DNA from: Phycisphaerae bacterium
GTDB lineage: Bacteria > Planctomycetota > Phycisphaerae > UBA1845
DNA length: 49,421 nt
Assembly: GCA_013360585.1 (NCBI GenBank)
Contig: JABWBH010000004.1
Location: 1 to 49,421, forward strand
Reading direction: 5' to 3'
The notes under the pieces are model-generated. The model saw only the letters and a list, made by a program, of their open reading frames with translations, made no database searches and was not told the DNA's origin. A program made the translations under genes and the position numbers. Within the stretch, counting starts at the first letter, position 1. Each line of letters starts with the position of its first letter. This document shows, piece by piece, positions 34,074 through 41,063 of the stretch.

Positions 34074-36458
34074 TCAAAACAACTCCGCCTTATCCAGCCA
34101 GTCGAAGTACCGCTGCCAGTGCGCCTTGCTCTCCTGGGAAAAACTCTCCGCGAACCTCGCGTCGTCGAGGCGCTCGAGCTGAATCCTCGCTCGCGTCAGC
34201 GCCGCCCGCGCTTCGCGCATCCGGCCCAGAAAAACCTGACAGTTGATGATCTGAACGTGAACCGGCAGCCCCTCCACCCGATCCGCGAGCATGCCCCCCG
34301 CGGCCTGATACAGTTTCAACGCCTCGTCGTAGCGCAACGCCTCAAACAGACAGTCCGCCTCGAAAAGCAGGGCGTGACGGAAGTACACCTGCTCAAGCCG
34401 GTCCAGCCCGTCGGGAAACTGCGGCTCGCAGGCGTCCACGACCTCACGGAACAATCCGCGCGCGCGATCAAGGCGATTCAGCGCGTCCGTCTGAAGTTCG
34501 GCGCCGCGCCCCCCCGGCGGCGCCTCCCGCGCAGCGCGCTTCAGCGCCAGCGCGCTTTGCCGGTACGCATCCGCGAGAAGAAAGGTCGCCCGCAGCCGCC
34601 GCGCGTCTTCCGGATAGCGATCCAGCGCCTCCGTCAGCGTGGCGATCGCCCGCTCATGCTCGCCGCGCAGGCTCGCGATCGTCCCGCGCAGAAACAGCGC
34701 GTCGGAAAACTCTCGCGACTCGGGCCGGAACAACTCCGGATCGTCCAGCACCCGCTCCAGCGCCCGGTCCGCCAGAACCAGATCCTCCGGCTCTTTCGCC
34801 AGCGCGACGTACGTCTGCGCCAGCGGAATCAGCGCCTGAGCGCCGTAAAGCGTTCGCGGATATCGCGCCACGCACTCGCGGTAAGCGTCCAGCGCGCCTT
34901 GAAGATCCCCCTGACCCTGACGGATCTGGCCCTGACGAAGCATCGCCAGCGGCACGCGAGGGTCCGACGGGTGCTCCGCGACGAACGATCCGAAGAGCTG
35001 ACCCGCTCGGATCGGCGCCTGTCCCGCCGCGAACATCTCCGCCGCCTGAAGGTGCGCGTCCGCGACCCGCAACTCGTCAAGAAAACTCATCCGCGCCAAC
35101 GCCAGGTAACTCTCCCCCGCGCGCCGGTATGACCGAACCGCCTCCGTCCAGACCGCCCCGGCGTCCTGTCCGTCGTCTTCGAGCCGCTCACCCTCAGCCG
35201 TCAACGCCTGCGCATGCGCCTCCGCGACCTTACCAAGCTGCTCCCACAACGCCGCGGCTTCCTCCGCCGGCGCACGGCTGATCAGCGGCGTTACCGCGTC
35301 CAGCAGCTTCAGCGCCCCACCCGACCGCCCCTCGATCAGTGCCGCGCCGGCCCGCGCCGCCGCTGTCCGGCGCACCACCGCCTCGTCCGCCTCGCGGGCG
35401 CCGCTGACCGTGGCGAGACACTCCACCGTCCGATGAATCTGCTCAACCGCCTCGTCGTCGCGATGCAACGCCGCGAACGCCTGCGCAAGTCCGAGACGTG
35501 CCGCGCACGCATAAGGCCCCTCGGGCTGAAGGCGAAGGCTCTCCTCAAAATACGCCGTCGCCTCCTGCGGACGCTCCTGACCGTCCTCGCCCAGCACGAT
35601 CGTGCCCAGCAGCCACGCCCCGCGCGCCCGGCGATCCTCGCTCAGACCACCGCGCCGCATCGCGGCGCGCATCAGCAATTCCGCTTCCTCGGCGCCGCCC
35701 GTCCGGTACAACGTCAGCGCCTTGAGGTAATCAAGGCGATCCACGCACGACGCCGCGTCAAACGTCTCGCAAAGCTCCGCGACCTTCCGCACCGCCCCGG
35801 CGTCGTCGCCCAGCTCGTGCAGAAGCTCGACCAGTTCCTCCAGCGCCCAGACTCGAAGGCCCACGTCAACGTCCGTCGCGGCGAGGATCGTCTCGGGGAT
35901 GCTTCGCAGATCCGACGACGCCTCGACGGACGCCGCACGACGCAGCTCATAAACGCGCTGCATCAGATCCCACCGCGGCGCCGCCGACATTCCGACCGCA
36001 CGCTCATATTGCCCCGCCGCGTCCGCCGGAAGACCTTCCCGCTCAAACGCTTTCGCCCAGTTGACGTGGTCCTCCACCCCCAGCGACAGCTCCGCCTCCA
36101 ACGCCTTGGCGTAATACGCCGCAATCCGTCGGTAGGCGTCCTTCTGCGTCTGCGGATCGCGCGACGTGAGTCCGGACAGCGCCCGCGCCATCCGGAGGCT
36201 GATCGCCGCCCGCTCCGCCTCGCTTCGCTCTTTGTCCTGCATCAGTTCATGCGAGACCCGCAAGGCGGCCTCGAACGCCTCGCCGGTCACCATCATGTCC
36301 AACTGAGAGAGGATCGGGTCGAGGGAAGCGGGCGCGCGCGCCGTCTGTGCGGTACGTAGCGAAAAGAGCAGGGCGGTTGACGCCGCCAGCAGCGCGGGAA
36401 TCTGCCACCGGTGACGAATACGTTCGGCGAATCCGGGTGTCTGAACCGCTTCGCTCAT
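34074..36458 (-). CDS. Large TPR-repeat protein with an N-terminal membrane anchor
   Basis: 794 aa, not recognised as a named family. After ~20 residues a membrane segment (QIPALLAASTALLFSLRTAQ) is followed by ~740 residues of helix-turn-helix pairs of TPR type (ADAAGQYERAVGMSAAPRWD; GDLQGALDAYRECVARYPRT; GEHERAIATLTEALDRYPED). Such proteins act as assembly scaffolds or partners for secretion machines and peptidoglycan enzymes. ATG 36458 has AAGG 8 bases upstream; the GTG at 36467 is an alternative. First gene in front of flgN in the flagellar direction and 273 bases after rnc, so it may be a lineage-specific flagellar component, but nothing in the sequence proves it. Confidence 0.75.
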   Translation of the reverse strand: MSEAVQTPGFAERIRHRWQIPALLAASTALLFSLRTAQTARAPASLDPILSQLDMMVTGEAFEAALRVSHELMQDKERSEAERAAISLRMARALSGLTSRDPQTQKDAYRRIAAYYAKALEAELSLGVEDHVNWAKAFEREGLPADAAGQYERAVGMSAAPRWDLMQRVYELRRAASVEASSDLRSIPETILAATDVDVGLRVWALEELVELLHELGDDAGAVRKVAELCETFDAASCVDRLDYLKALTLYRTGGAEEAELLMRAAMRRGGLSEDRRARGAWLLGTIVLGEDGQERPQEATAYFEESLRLQPEGPYACAARLGLAQAFAALHRDDEAVEQIHRTVECLATVSGAREADEAVVRRTAAARAGAALIEGRSGGALKLLDAVTPLISRAPAEEAAALWEQLGKVAEAHAQALTAEGERLEDDGQDAGAVWTEAVRSYRRAGESYLALARMSFLDELRVADAHLQAAEMFAAGQAPIRAGQLFGSFVAEHPSDPRVPLAMLRQGQIRQGQGDLQGALDAYRECVARYPRTLYGAQALIPLAQTYVALAKEPEDLVLADRALERVLDDPELFRPESREFSDALFLRGTIASLRGEHERAIATLTEALDRYPEDARRLRATFLLADAYRQSALALKRAAREAPPGGRGAELQTDALNRLDRARGLFREVVDACEPQFPDGLDRLEQVYFRHALLFEADCLFEALRYDEALKLYQAAGGMLADRVEGLPVHVQIINCQVFLGRMREARAALTRARIQLERLDDARFAESFSQESKAHWQRYFDWLDKAELF

Positions 36459-36730
36459 CCTGAGCACCTTGCAGGCTCCGCCTGCGGATCCGCCGGGACG
36501 GATCAGTCCCGCGCGAATGCGGATCGCGGCCGGCGCGATGACGCCGGCTCCGGATCAACAACCGGCGCACCGTGCGCCGACGCGATCGCCCTACCTTTCG
36601 GCAGAATTGACCGGAACGCTTGACCGATGGGGGATGAACGTCGCGCCGGGATTGCCACGTGACCCCCGAAAAATGCGCGAAGGTTCGAGAACCGGTGATC
36701 GAATCCACCGCTCAATTCATTTGCGGCGGA

Positions 36731-37450
36731 TTACGCCGACCGCGGCGCAGCGGATTCCGCGGTCCGCTTGCGCCTCAGCAGCTCCTGAAGGGCCGCCCGC
36801 GCCGCGTTCTGCTCCGCTTCCTTCTTGCTCGGTCCCCACGCACTGGGGAACCGCTCCTCCCCGATGACGACGCTGACCTCGAAACTCTTGCTGTGATCCG
36901 GACCCTGCTCGTCCAGCGCGATGTACCGGGGAACCGCGTCCAGCATCCGCTGGGCAAGCTGCTGCAGCGCGGACTTGTAATTCTCAAGAACGTCGCAGTC
37001 CTCCGACTTGCAGATATGAGGCAGCGTCGTCTTCAGCACGAACGCCTTCGCCGCCTCGAACCCGCCGTCCACGTAGATCGCCCCGACGACCGCCTCGTAC
37101 ACCGCCGCGCGGATCGACGTCGGCAGATGATGCCGCGTCGTCATTCCTTTCCCGAGATTCAGAAGCTCGGTCAAACCGACCGTGTCCGCGATCGCCGCGC
37201 AAGTCTTGCGCGAGACGATCAGGGACTTCACTTTCGTCAAGGTTCCCTCGAGCTTATCCTGATGGCGGTCGTAAAGCTCGGCACAGACGACCAGCCCCAG
37301 CACCGCATCGCCGAGGAACTCGAGGCGCTCATTACTGAGCAGGCGGGAATTCGCCACCGACGCATGCGTCAGCGCGATCTCGAGCAAAGACTTGTTCCGG
37401 AATTCGTAGCCGAGCACCGACTCGGCGCGCGCGATCGCTTCGTTGCTCAC
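36731..37450 (-). CDS. rnc: Ribonuclease III
   Basis: 239 aa. Endonuclease domain with the signature NERLEFLGDAVLGLVV (residues 40-55; E41 and D48 correspond to E. coli E38 and D45), ALTHASVANSRL before it, and VYEAVVGAIYVDGG after it (E119 corresponds to E117). The residue equivalent to E. coli D114 is Ala116 (read IRAAVYEA where LADxxEA is usual). The C-terminal double-stranded RNA-binding domain is at NYKSALQQLAQRM and SKKEAEQNAARAALQELL. The GTG at 37450 gives normal length; the frame is open back to 37585 through a long stem-loop. Confidence 0.93.
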   Translation of the reverse strand: MSNEAIARAESVLGYEFRNKSLLEIALTHASVANSRLLSNERLEFLGDAVLGLVVCAELYDRHQDKLEGTLTKVKSLIVSRKTCAAIADTVGLTELLNLGKGMTTRHHLPTSIRAAVYEAVVGAIYVDGGFEAAKAFVLKTTLPHICKSEDCDVLENYKSALQQLAQRMLDAVPRYIALDEQGPDHSKSFEVSVVIGEERFPSAWGPSKKEAEQNAARAALQELLRRKRTAESAAPRSA

Positions 37451-37466
37451 CCTTGGCCCCCGGACA

Positions 37467-37532
37467 GGCCTGGGGCGAAGTTCACCCGAGTTGTCCGCGT
37501 CATGCGGTTGCGGGTGAACTTCGTCGCAGGCC
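37467..37532 (-). promoter_or_regulatory. Long stem-loop in the rnc leader (candidate RNase III self-cleavage site)
   Basis: Perfect 13-bp arms CGAAGTTCACCCG (37476-37488) and CGGGTGAACTTCG (37511-37523). Outside a 3x3 internal stretch, GGCCTG (37467-37472) pairs with CAGGCC (37527-37532). The 22-base loop contains a further 4-bp stem (CCGC/GCGG). On the rnc mRNA this makes about 20 pairs in 22 positions, ending 17 bases before the start codon. Confidence 0.7.
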
Positions 37533-37603
37533 GGTGACTCCCTTCCGGCGAGAGCGAACCTCTCCACGCCTCGCCGGCGCCCCACATCTTACTTTCACCT
37601 TAC

Positions 37604-37632
37604 AACATACAAACCAGAAACCGTGCTGTCAA
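37604..37632 (-). promoter_or_regulatory. Sigma-70-like promoter for rnc
   Basis: On the minus strand TTGACA (37632-37627, perfect), 17 bases, TATGTT (37609-37604, four of six). The predicted start near 37597 gives a leader of about 147 bases that contains the stem-loop. Confidence 0.55.
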
Positions 37633-37678
37633 GACGATCTCGCGCGTCGAGAACGACCGGTGCGGCGGCGCCGACCCT

Positions 37679-37867
37679 TCAGATCCCGGCCGCCGTCAGC
37701 AGACCGAACTGAACCAGCGACGCCACGGTGGCCGCCAGGTCCGCCGCAAACGCCCGTCCCAGCGCCTCCCCCGAGAGACATCCGCTTGAACTCGCCAACA
37801 CCCCGACGAGTCCGCCGATGATCAATCCCGGCGAACGTAATACGGCGATTCCTTTGAACCCGCTCAC
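37679..37867 (-). CDS. Small exported protein with a Gly-Cys signal end
   Basis: 62 aa. Hydrophobic N-terminal segment (PGLIIGGLVGVLASSSGC) ending at Gly-Cys, then an Ala-rich amphipathic stretch (ALGRAFAADLAATVASLVQF). The GTG at 37867 has GGGAG five bases upstream. Layout matches the neighbouring 74-aa protein, so they may be distant paralogues. Lipoprotein processing is possible, but the residue three before Cys is Ser, a poor lipobox. Function unknown. Confidence 0.5.
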   Translation of the reverse strand: MSGFKGIAVLRSPGLIIGGLVGVLASSSGCLSGEALGRAFAADLAATVASLVQFGLLTAAGI

Positions 37868-38028
37868 CTCAACTCCCGATAAAACAGACGACGCCGCGCG
37901 CGGCCGAACGACCGCTCACGGCGTCATGCACTCGAGCCGAGACGGCTCCCGCAGACTTGCACGCAGGAATCTCGTCCGCACCACGGCGTGGCGGAACCCG
38001 CTCATCTTTCCGGGAGGTCCGCCTGCAA

Positions 38029-38253
38029 CTACGTCGTGGTCAGGCCCTCATCGCCGGTTCCGGCGTCGTCATCCAGGCTGATGAAGAACGCGGAAATCAG
38101 CGTGTCCGCGAGAGAACCGGTCGTCGCTTCCAACCCGGCAAGCAACGTGTCGCGCACAGCCGGGTCGCAACCGCTGACCTGAAAGGCGCTGCCGCCGACC
38201 GCGATCATCGCTCCCCACCGTCCCAGCCGCTGCAACAGGCTACCCTTCGACAT
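38029..38253 (-). CDS. Small candidate lipoprotein (74 aa)
   Basis: Signal-like segment (RLGRWGAMIAVGGSAFQ) followed by VSGC, a fair lipobox, then a helix (PAVRDTLLAGLEATTGSLAD) and a Thr/Asp/Gly tail (SLDDDAGTGDEGLTTT). AAGGAG 7-8 bases before ATG 38253 makes this start convincing. I recall similar 60-90-aa proteins with a xxxGC end of the signal in planctomycete genomes; role unknown. A long structured-looking leader precedes it. Confidence 0.65.
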   Translation of the reverse strand: MSKGSLLQRLGRWGAMIAVGGSAFQVSGCDPAVRDTLLAGLEATTGSLADTLISAFFISLDDDAGTGDEGLTTT

Positions 38254-38688
38254 ACATCCGCTCCTTAACCTAGTGTCTTCGCTCAAAACGTCGGGTAAGG
38301 CCGCCGCTCTCGCAGCAACCGGTTACCGGCAGCGACCGGTCCGACGCAATTGACCCCGTGATTTCAGTCCACCTGAGTTTCCGGCCTCAATGAAACCGGA
38401 CTCACACCGCCGAGCTTTTCTACCCATCGGTTTCCCGGACGTTGCAATTTAGTTATCTACGTCGTGTCCGACAACCCAACCTTTCCTCAGAGAGGTCATG
38501 ATTTTGATAAAAAATACATTTTTACGTTATTCTTCGCGTGCAGGTTGTAACAAGCGCCACATTACAGGGGTTGTCATCAGCGGGCTTCAGTTCTGAAGGG
38601 ATCGGGCGCGGCGGACGGGCTTCGGTTAAGGTTCTGCGACGTGCCGACAACTTCGCCGGCTGCCGGATAGCGCGTGGAGGGATGACAC
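38254..38688. promoter_or_regulatory. 435-bp divergent gap with a structured leader and an AT-rich promoter zone
   Basis: No gene is seen. 38495-38545 is strikingly AT-rich (gattttgataaaaaatac) and probably holds promoters for one or both sides; no box pair is convincing. On the minus strand toward the 74-aa protein there are competing stems. AGTCC/GGACT (38366-38370 with 38398-38402) and GTTTC/GAAAC (38377-38381 with 38392-38396) form one set. GAGT-CCGG with CCGG-ACTC (38375-38403) is the alternative. Palindrome AACCGGTT lies at 38316-38325. Looks like a regulatory leader. Confidence 0.4.
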
Positions 38689-39885
38689 TTGAATCAGAAA
38701 AAGGTGGTCGTGCTCGGAGCAGGCATGATCGGCGCCACGATGGCGCGTGATCTGGCGCAGGATCCTTCTCTTGAGGTCGTGGTTGCTGACCTCAACGACG
38801 CCGCGCTTCAGGCGCTGGCTGCCTCGACGAATCCGCCGCGCCTGACGACACGGCAGGCCGACGTCAGTAAAGCGGACGTGCTGAGAAACGTCATCGCCGA
38901 CGCGGACGTGGTCGTCGGGGCGATGCCGAGTCGCTTCGGATTTCAGACCTTGCGCGCCGTCATCGAAGCGGGAAAGAACTTCGTGGACATTTCGTTCATG
39001 CCGGAAGAGGCGCTGGAGTTGAACGATCTGGCACAAGCCCGGGGCGTGACGGCGGTCGTGGATTGCGGCGTTGCGCCCGGACTGGCGAACCTCATGATCG
39101 GCAGAAGCTGCGCGATGTTGCCGCACCTGCGGCGCGTCGCCTTCTACGTCGGCGGACTTCCGAAGGTCCGCCGCTGGCCTTTTCAGTACAAGGCGCCCTT
39201 CGCGCCGTCGGACGTCATTGAGGAATACACGCGCCCGGTGCGGCTGATCGAGGGCGGAAACCTCGTCGTCAAGCCGGCGCTTTCGGATCCCGAGCTGATT
39301 GATTTCCCCGGGGTCGGGACGCTTGAGGCCTTCAACACCGACGGACTGCGCAGCCTCGTGCGCACGATCGCCGCGCCTCAGATGGTCGAGAAGACCCTGC
39401 GTTACCCCGGACACATCGAGTTGATGCGCGTGTTTCGGGAGACGGGCTTCTTCAGCAAGGAAGCGATTCAGGTCGGTCCGGCGCTGGTGCGTCCGCTTGA
39501 TGTGACGTCGCGTCTGCTTTTCCCGGCGTGGAAGCTCGAATCCGGCGAGGCGGAGTTCACGATCCTGCGGGTGATCGTCGAGGGATCGGCGAGCGCCGGC
39601 GCGTCGCCCGTCCGGCACGCATACGATCTTTATGATGAAACGGACCCGGTGACCGGAACCAGTTCGATGGCGCGTACGACGGGTTATCCCTGCACGATCG
39701 TCGCGCGTCTGCTGGCGTCGGGCGCCCTGTCGATCCCCGGCGTTCAGCCGCCCGAGCGGGTAGCGAAGGTCACCGGAGTGTACGATCACATCGTCGGGGA
39801 GCTGGCGCGGCGGGGGGTGCGGGTCCGGTTTTCGGAAGCGGCGATCGAGGACGCCCCGCGTCCCACCGCCGCCCCGAAGCGTTGA
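38689..39885 (+). CDS. Saccharopine dehydrogenase-like oxidoreductase
   Basis: 398 aa. N-terminal Rossmann fold with VVVLGAGMIGATMARDLAQD (GxGxxG) and DADVVVGAMPSRFG. The family sequence AGKNFVDISFMPEEALEL and VVDCGVAPGLANLMIG is followed by the catalytic/dimer domain. These enzymes work on lysine-pathway or carboxynorspermidine-type substrates, and the exact substrate is not shown here. Start is TTG at 38689 with GGAGGG 7 bases upstream. First gene of a rightward set with the glycosyltransferase (31 bases downstream). Confidence 0.85.
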   Translation: MNQKKVVVLGAGMIGATMARDLAQDPSLEVVVADLNDAALQALAASTNPPRLTTRQADVSKADVLRNVIADADVVVGAMPSRFGFQTLRAVIEAGKNFVDISFMPEEALELNDLAQARGVTAVVDCGVAPGLANLMIGRSCAMLPHLRRVAFYVGGLPKVRRWPFQYKAPFAPSDVIEEYTRPVRLIEGGNLVVKPALSDPELIDFPGVGTLEAFNTDGLRSLVRTIAAPQMVEKTLRYPGHIELMRVFRETGFFSKEAIQVGPALVRPLDVTSRLLFPAWKLESGEAEFTILRVIVEGSASAGASPVRHAYDLYDETDPVTGTSSMARTTGYPCTIVARLLASGALSIPGVQPPERVAKVTGVYDHIVGELARRGVRVRFSEAAIEDAPRPTAAPKR

Positions 39886-39916
39886 CGCCGCCTGCATCAC
39901 GGAGGGACATCACTGC

Positions 39917-41011
39917 GTGGACATGCGCCTGACCAACGAGGATTCGCGCCCGGTGGACGTAGCCTTGTGCGTGGATGAAGCCGCGCTCGTCCGCTTGCGC
40001 CCGGTGCTGCGTCACTTGTGCGTGGCGCTGGTTGATCATCCGGTGCGCCTGCGCCTGTTAAGCTCGACTCGAGAGATCGAGGCGCTGACGCTGGGACCGG
40101 TTCAGGCGGTCGTGCATCGGCGCATTCGCTGGCCGGTCGCCGCCCGCCGCCTCGCTGAACTCATTGAGGGGCTTCGCGCGGACGCGCCGGACGTGATTCA
40201 TGCGGCCAGCGCGGAGTCTTTTGATCTTGCATCCGAGTTGGCCCGCGCGCTCGATGCGGAACTGCTGCTGGACATCTCCTCCCGGACCGACGTCGAGCGG
40301 ACCGCGCGCCTTGTCACGCCGCGTTCACCGCATCTGATCGCGTTCAGCGAACCCCTGGTCGAGTTGCTCCTGCGGATCCGGACGGTGGCGCCCAACTGCG
40401 TGGACCTGGTGCGTCCCGGTGTGATCGCGTCGAAGGAGACGGCCTGCTTCGCCGATGCTCAACGCCGCCCGACGATCGTGTCGGTGCATCCGCTGTCGCG
40501 CGAGACGCGCGCCGGGGCGCTCATCACGGCGCTGGCGCGGTTGCGTGACGAGGGGCTGGAATTCTCCGCGTTCCTGCTGGGGCAGGGGTCGGGCGAGCCT
40601 GGGCTTCGCCGTCAGGTTCGCGGCGAGCGCCTCACGACGCACGTGACGTTCGCGGCGCTTCAGGCGGGGATCGGCGACGTCTTCGAGGAGGCGGACATTC
40701 TGGCGGTGTGCCAGCCGTTGCAGGAGGTGTCGATCCGCGTCCTGCAGGCGATGGCCGCGGGCATGTTGGTGGTGGCGCCGCCCAGTGCGGTGCATGACGC
40801 GCTGAAACCGGATGAGACGGCGTTGATCGTCTCGGACGGATCGCCTGCCGCCCTCGCCGCGGGGCTGCGCGAGGCGCTGACCGACCGGGAGCGCGCCCGG
40901 CGCCTTGCGGAAGCCGGACAGATCTACGTGCGCGAACATCATACCGTCAGCGCGATGGCGGAGCGGACCGCCGAGGTTTACCGACGCGTCCGCGCGCACG
41001 CCGCGGCCTGA
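39917..41011 (+). CDS. Glycosyltransferase, GT4-like
   Basis: 364 aa. Two Rossmann-like halves; the C-terminal part has ADILAVCQPLQEVSIRVLQA, then MAAGMLVVAPPSAVHDALKP, matching the sugar-nucleotide binding region of GT4 enzymes (Glu in QEVS). The N-terminal half is less typical. GTG start at 39917 with GGAGGG about 10 bases upstream. Substrate unknown; no polysaccharide cluster is nearby. Confidence 0.7.
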   Translation: MDMRLTNEDSRPVDVALCVDEAALVRLRPVLRHLCVALVDHPVRLRLLSSTREIEALTLGPVQAVVHRRIRWPVAARRLAELIEGLRADAPDVIHAASAESFDLASELARALDAELLLDISSRTDVERTARLVTPRSPHLIAFSEPLVELLLRIRTVAPNCVDLVRPGVIASKETACFADAQRRPTIVSVHPLSRETRAGALITALARLRDEGLEFSAFLLGQGSGEPGLRRQVRGERLTTHVTFAALQAGIGDVFEEADILAVCQPLQEVSIRVLQAMAAGMLVVAPPSAVHDALKPDETALIVSDGSPAALAAGLREALTDRERARRLAEAGQIYVREHHTVSAMAERTAEVYRRVRAHAAA

Positions 41012-41063
41012 GCGGCACGGCGGGTTTGCAAAGCGGCCCCGTCGTGGGTAACCAGCGGACATC

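Noticed and set aside
36595-36660. Possible sigma-28 box GCCGAAAG and sigma-54 match TGGCAATCCCGGCGCG upstream of the TPR gene
   Set aside because: Matches are weak (six of eight with wrong spacing; seven of eleven), no better than chance in GC-rich DNA.
36684-36712. tRNA-like T-arm GGTTCGAGAACC next to rnc
   Set aside because: No acceptor or anticodon stems can be drawn around it; just a small palindrome after the rnc stop.
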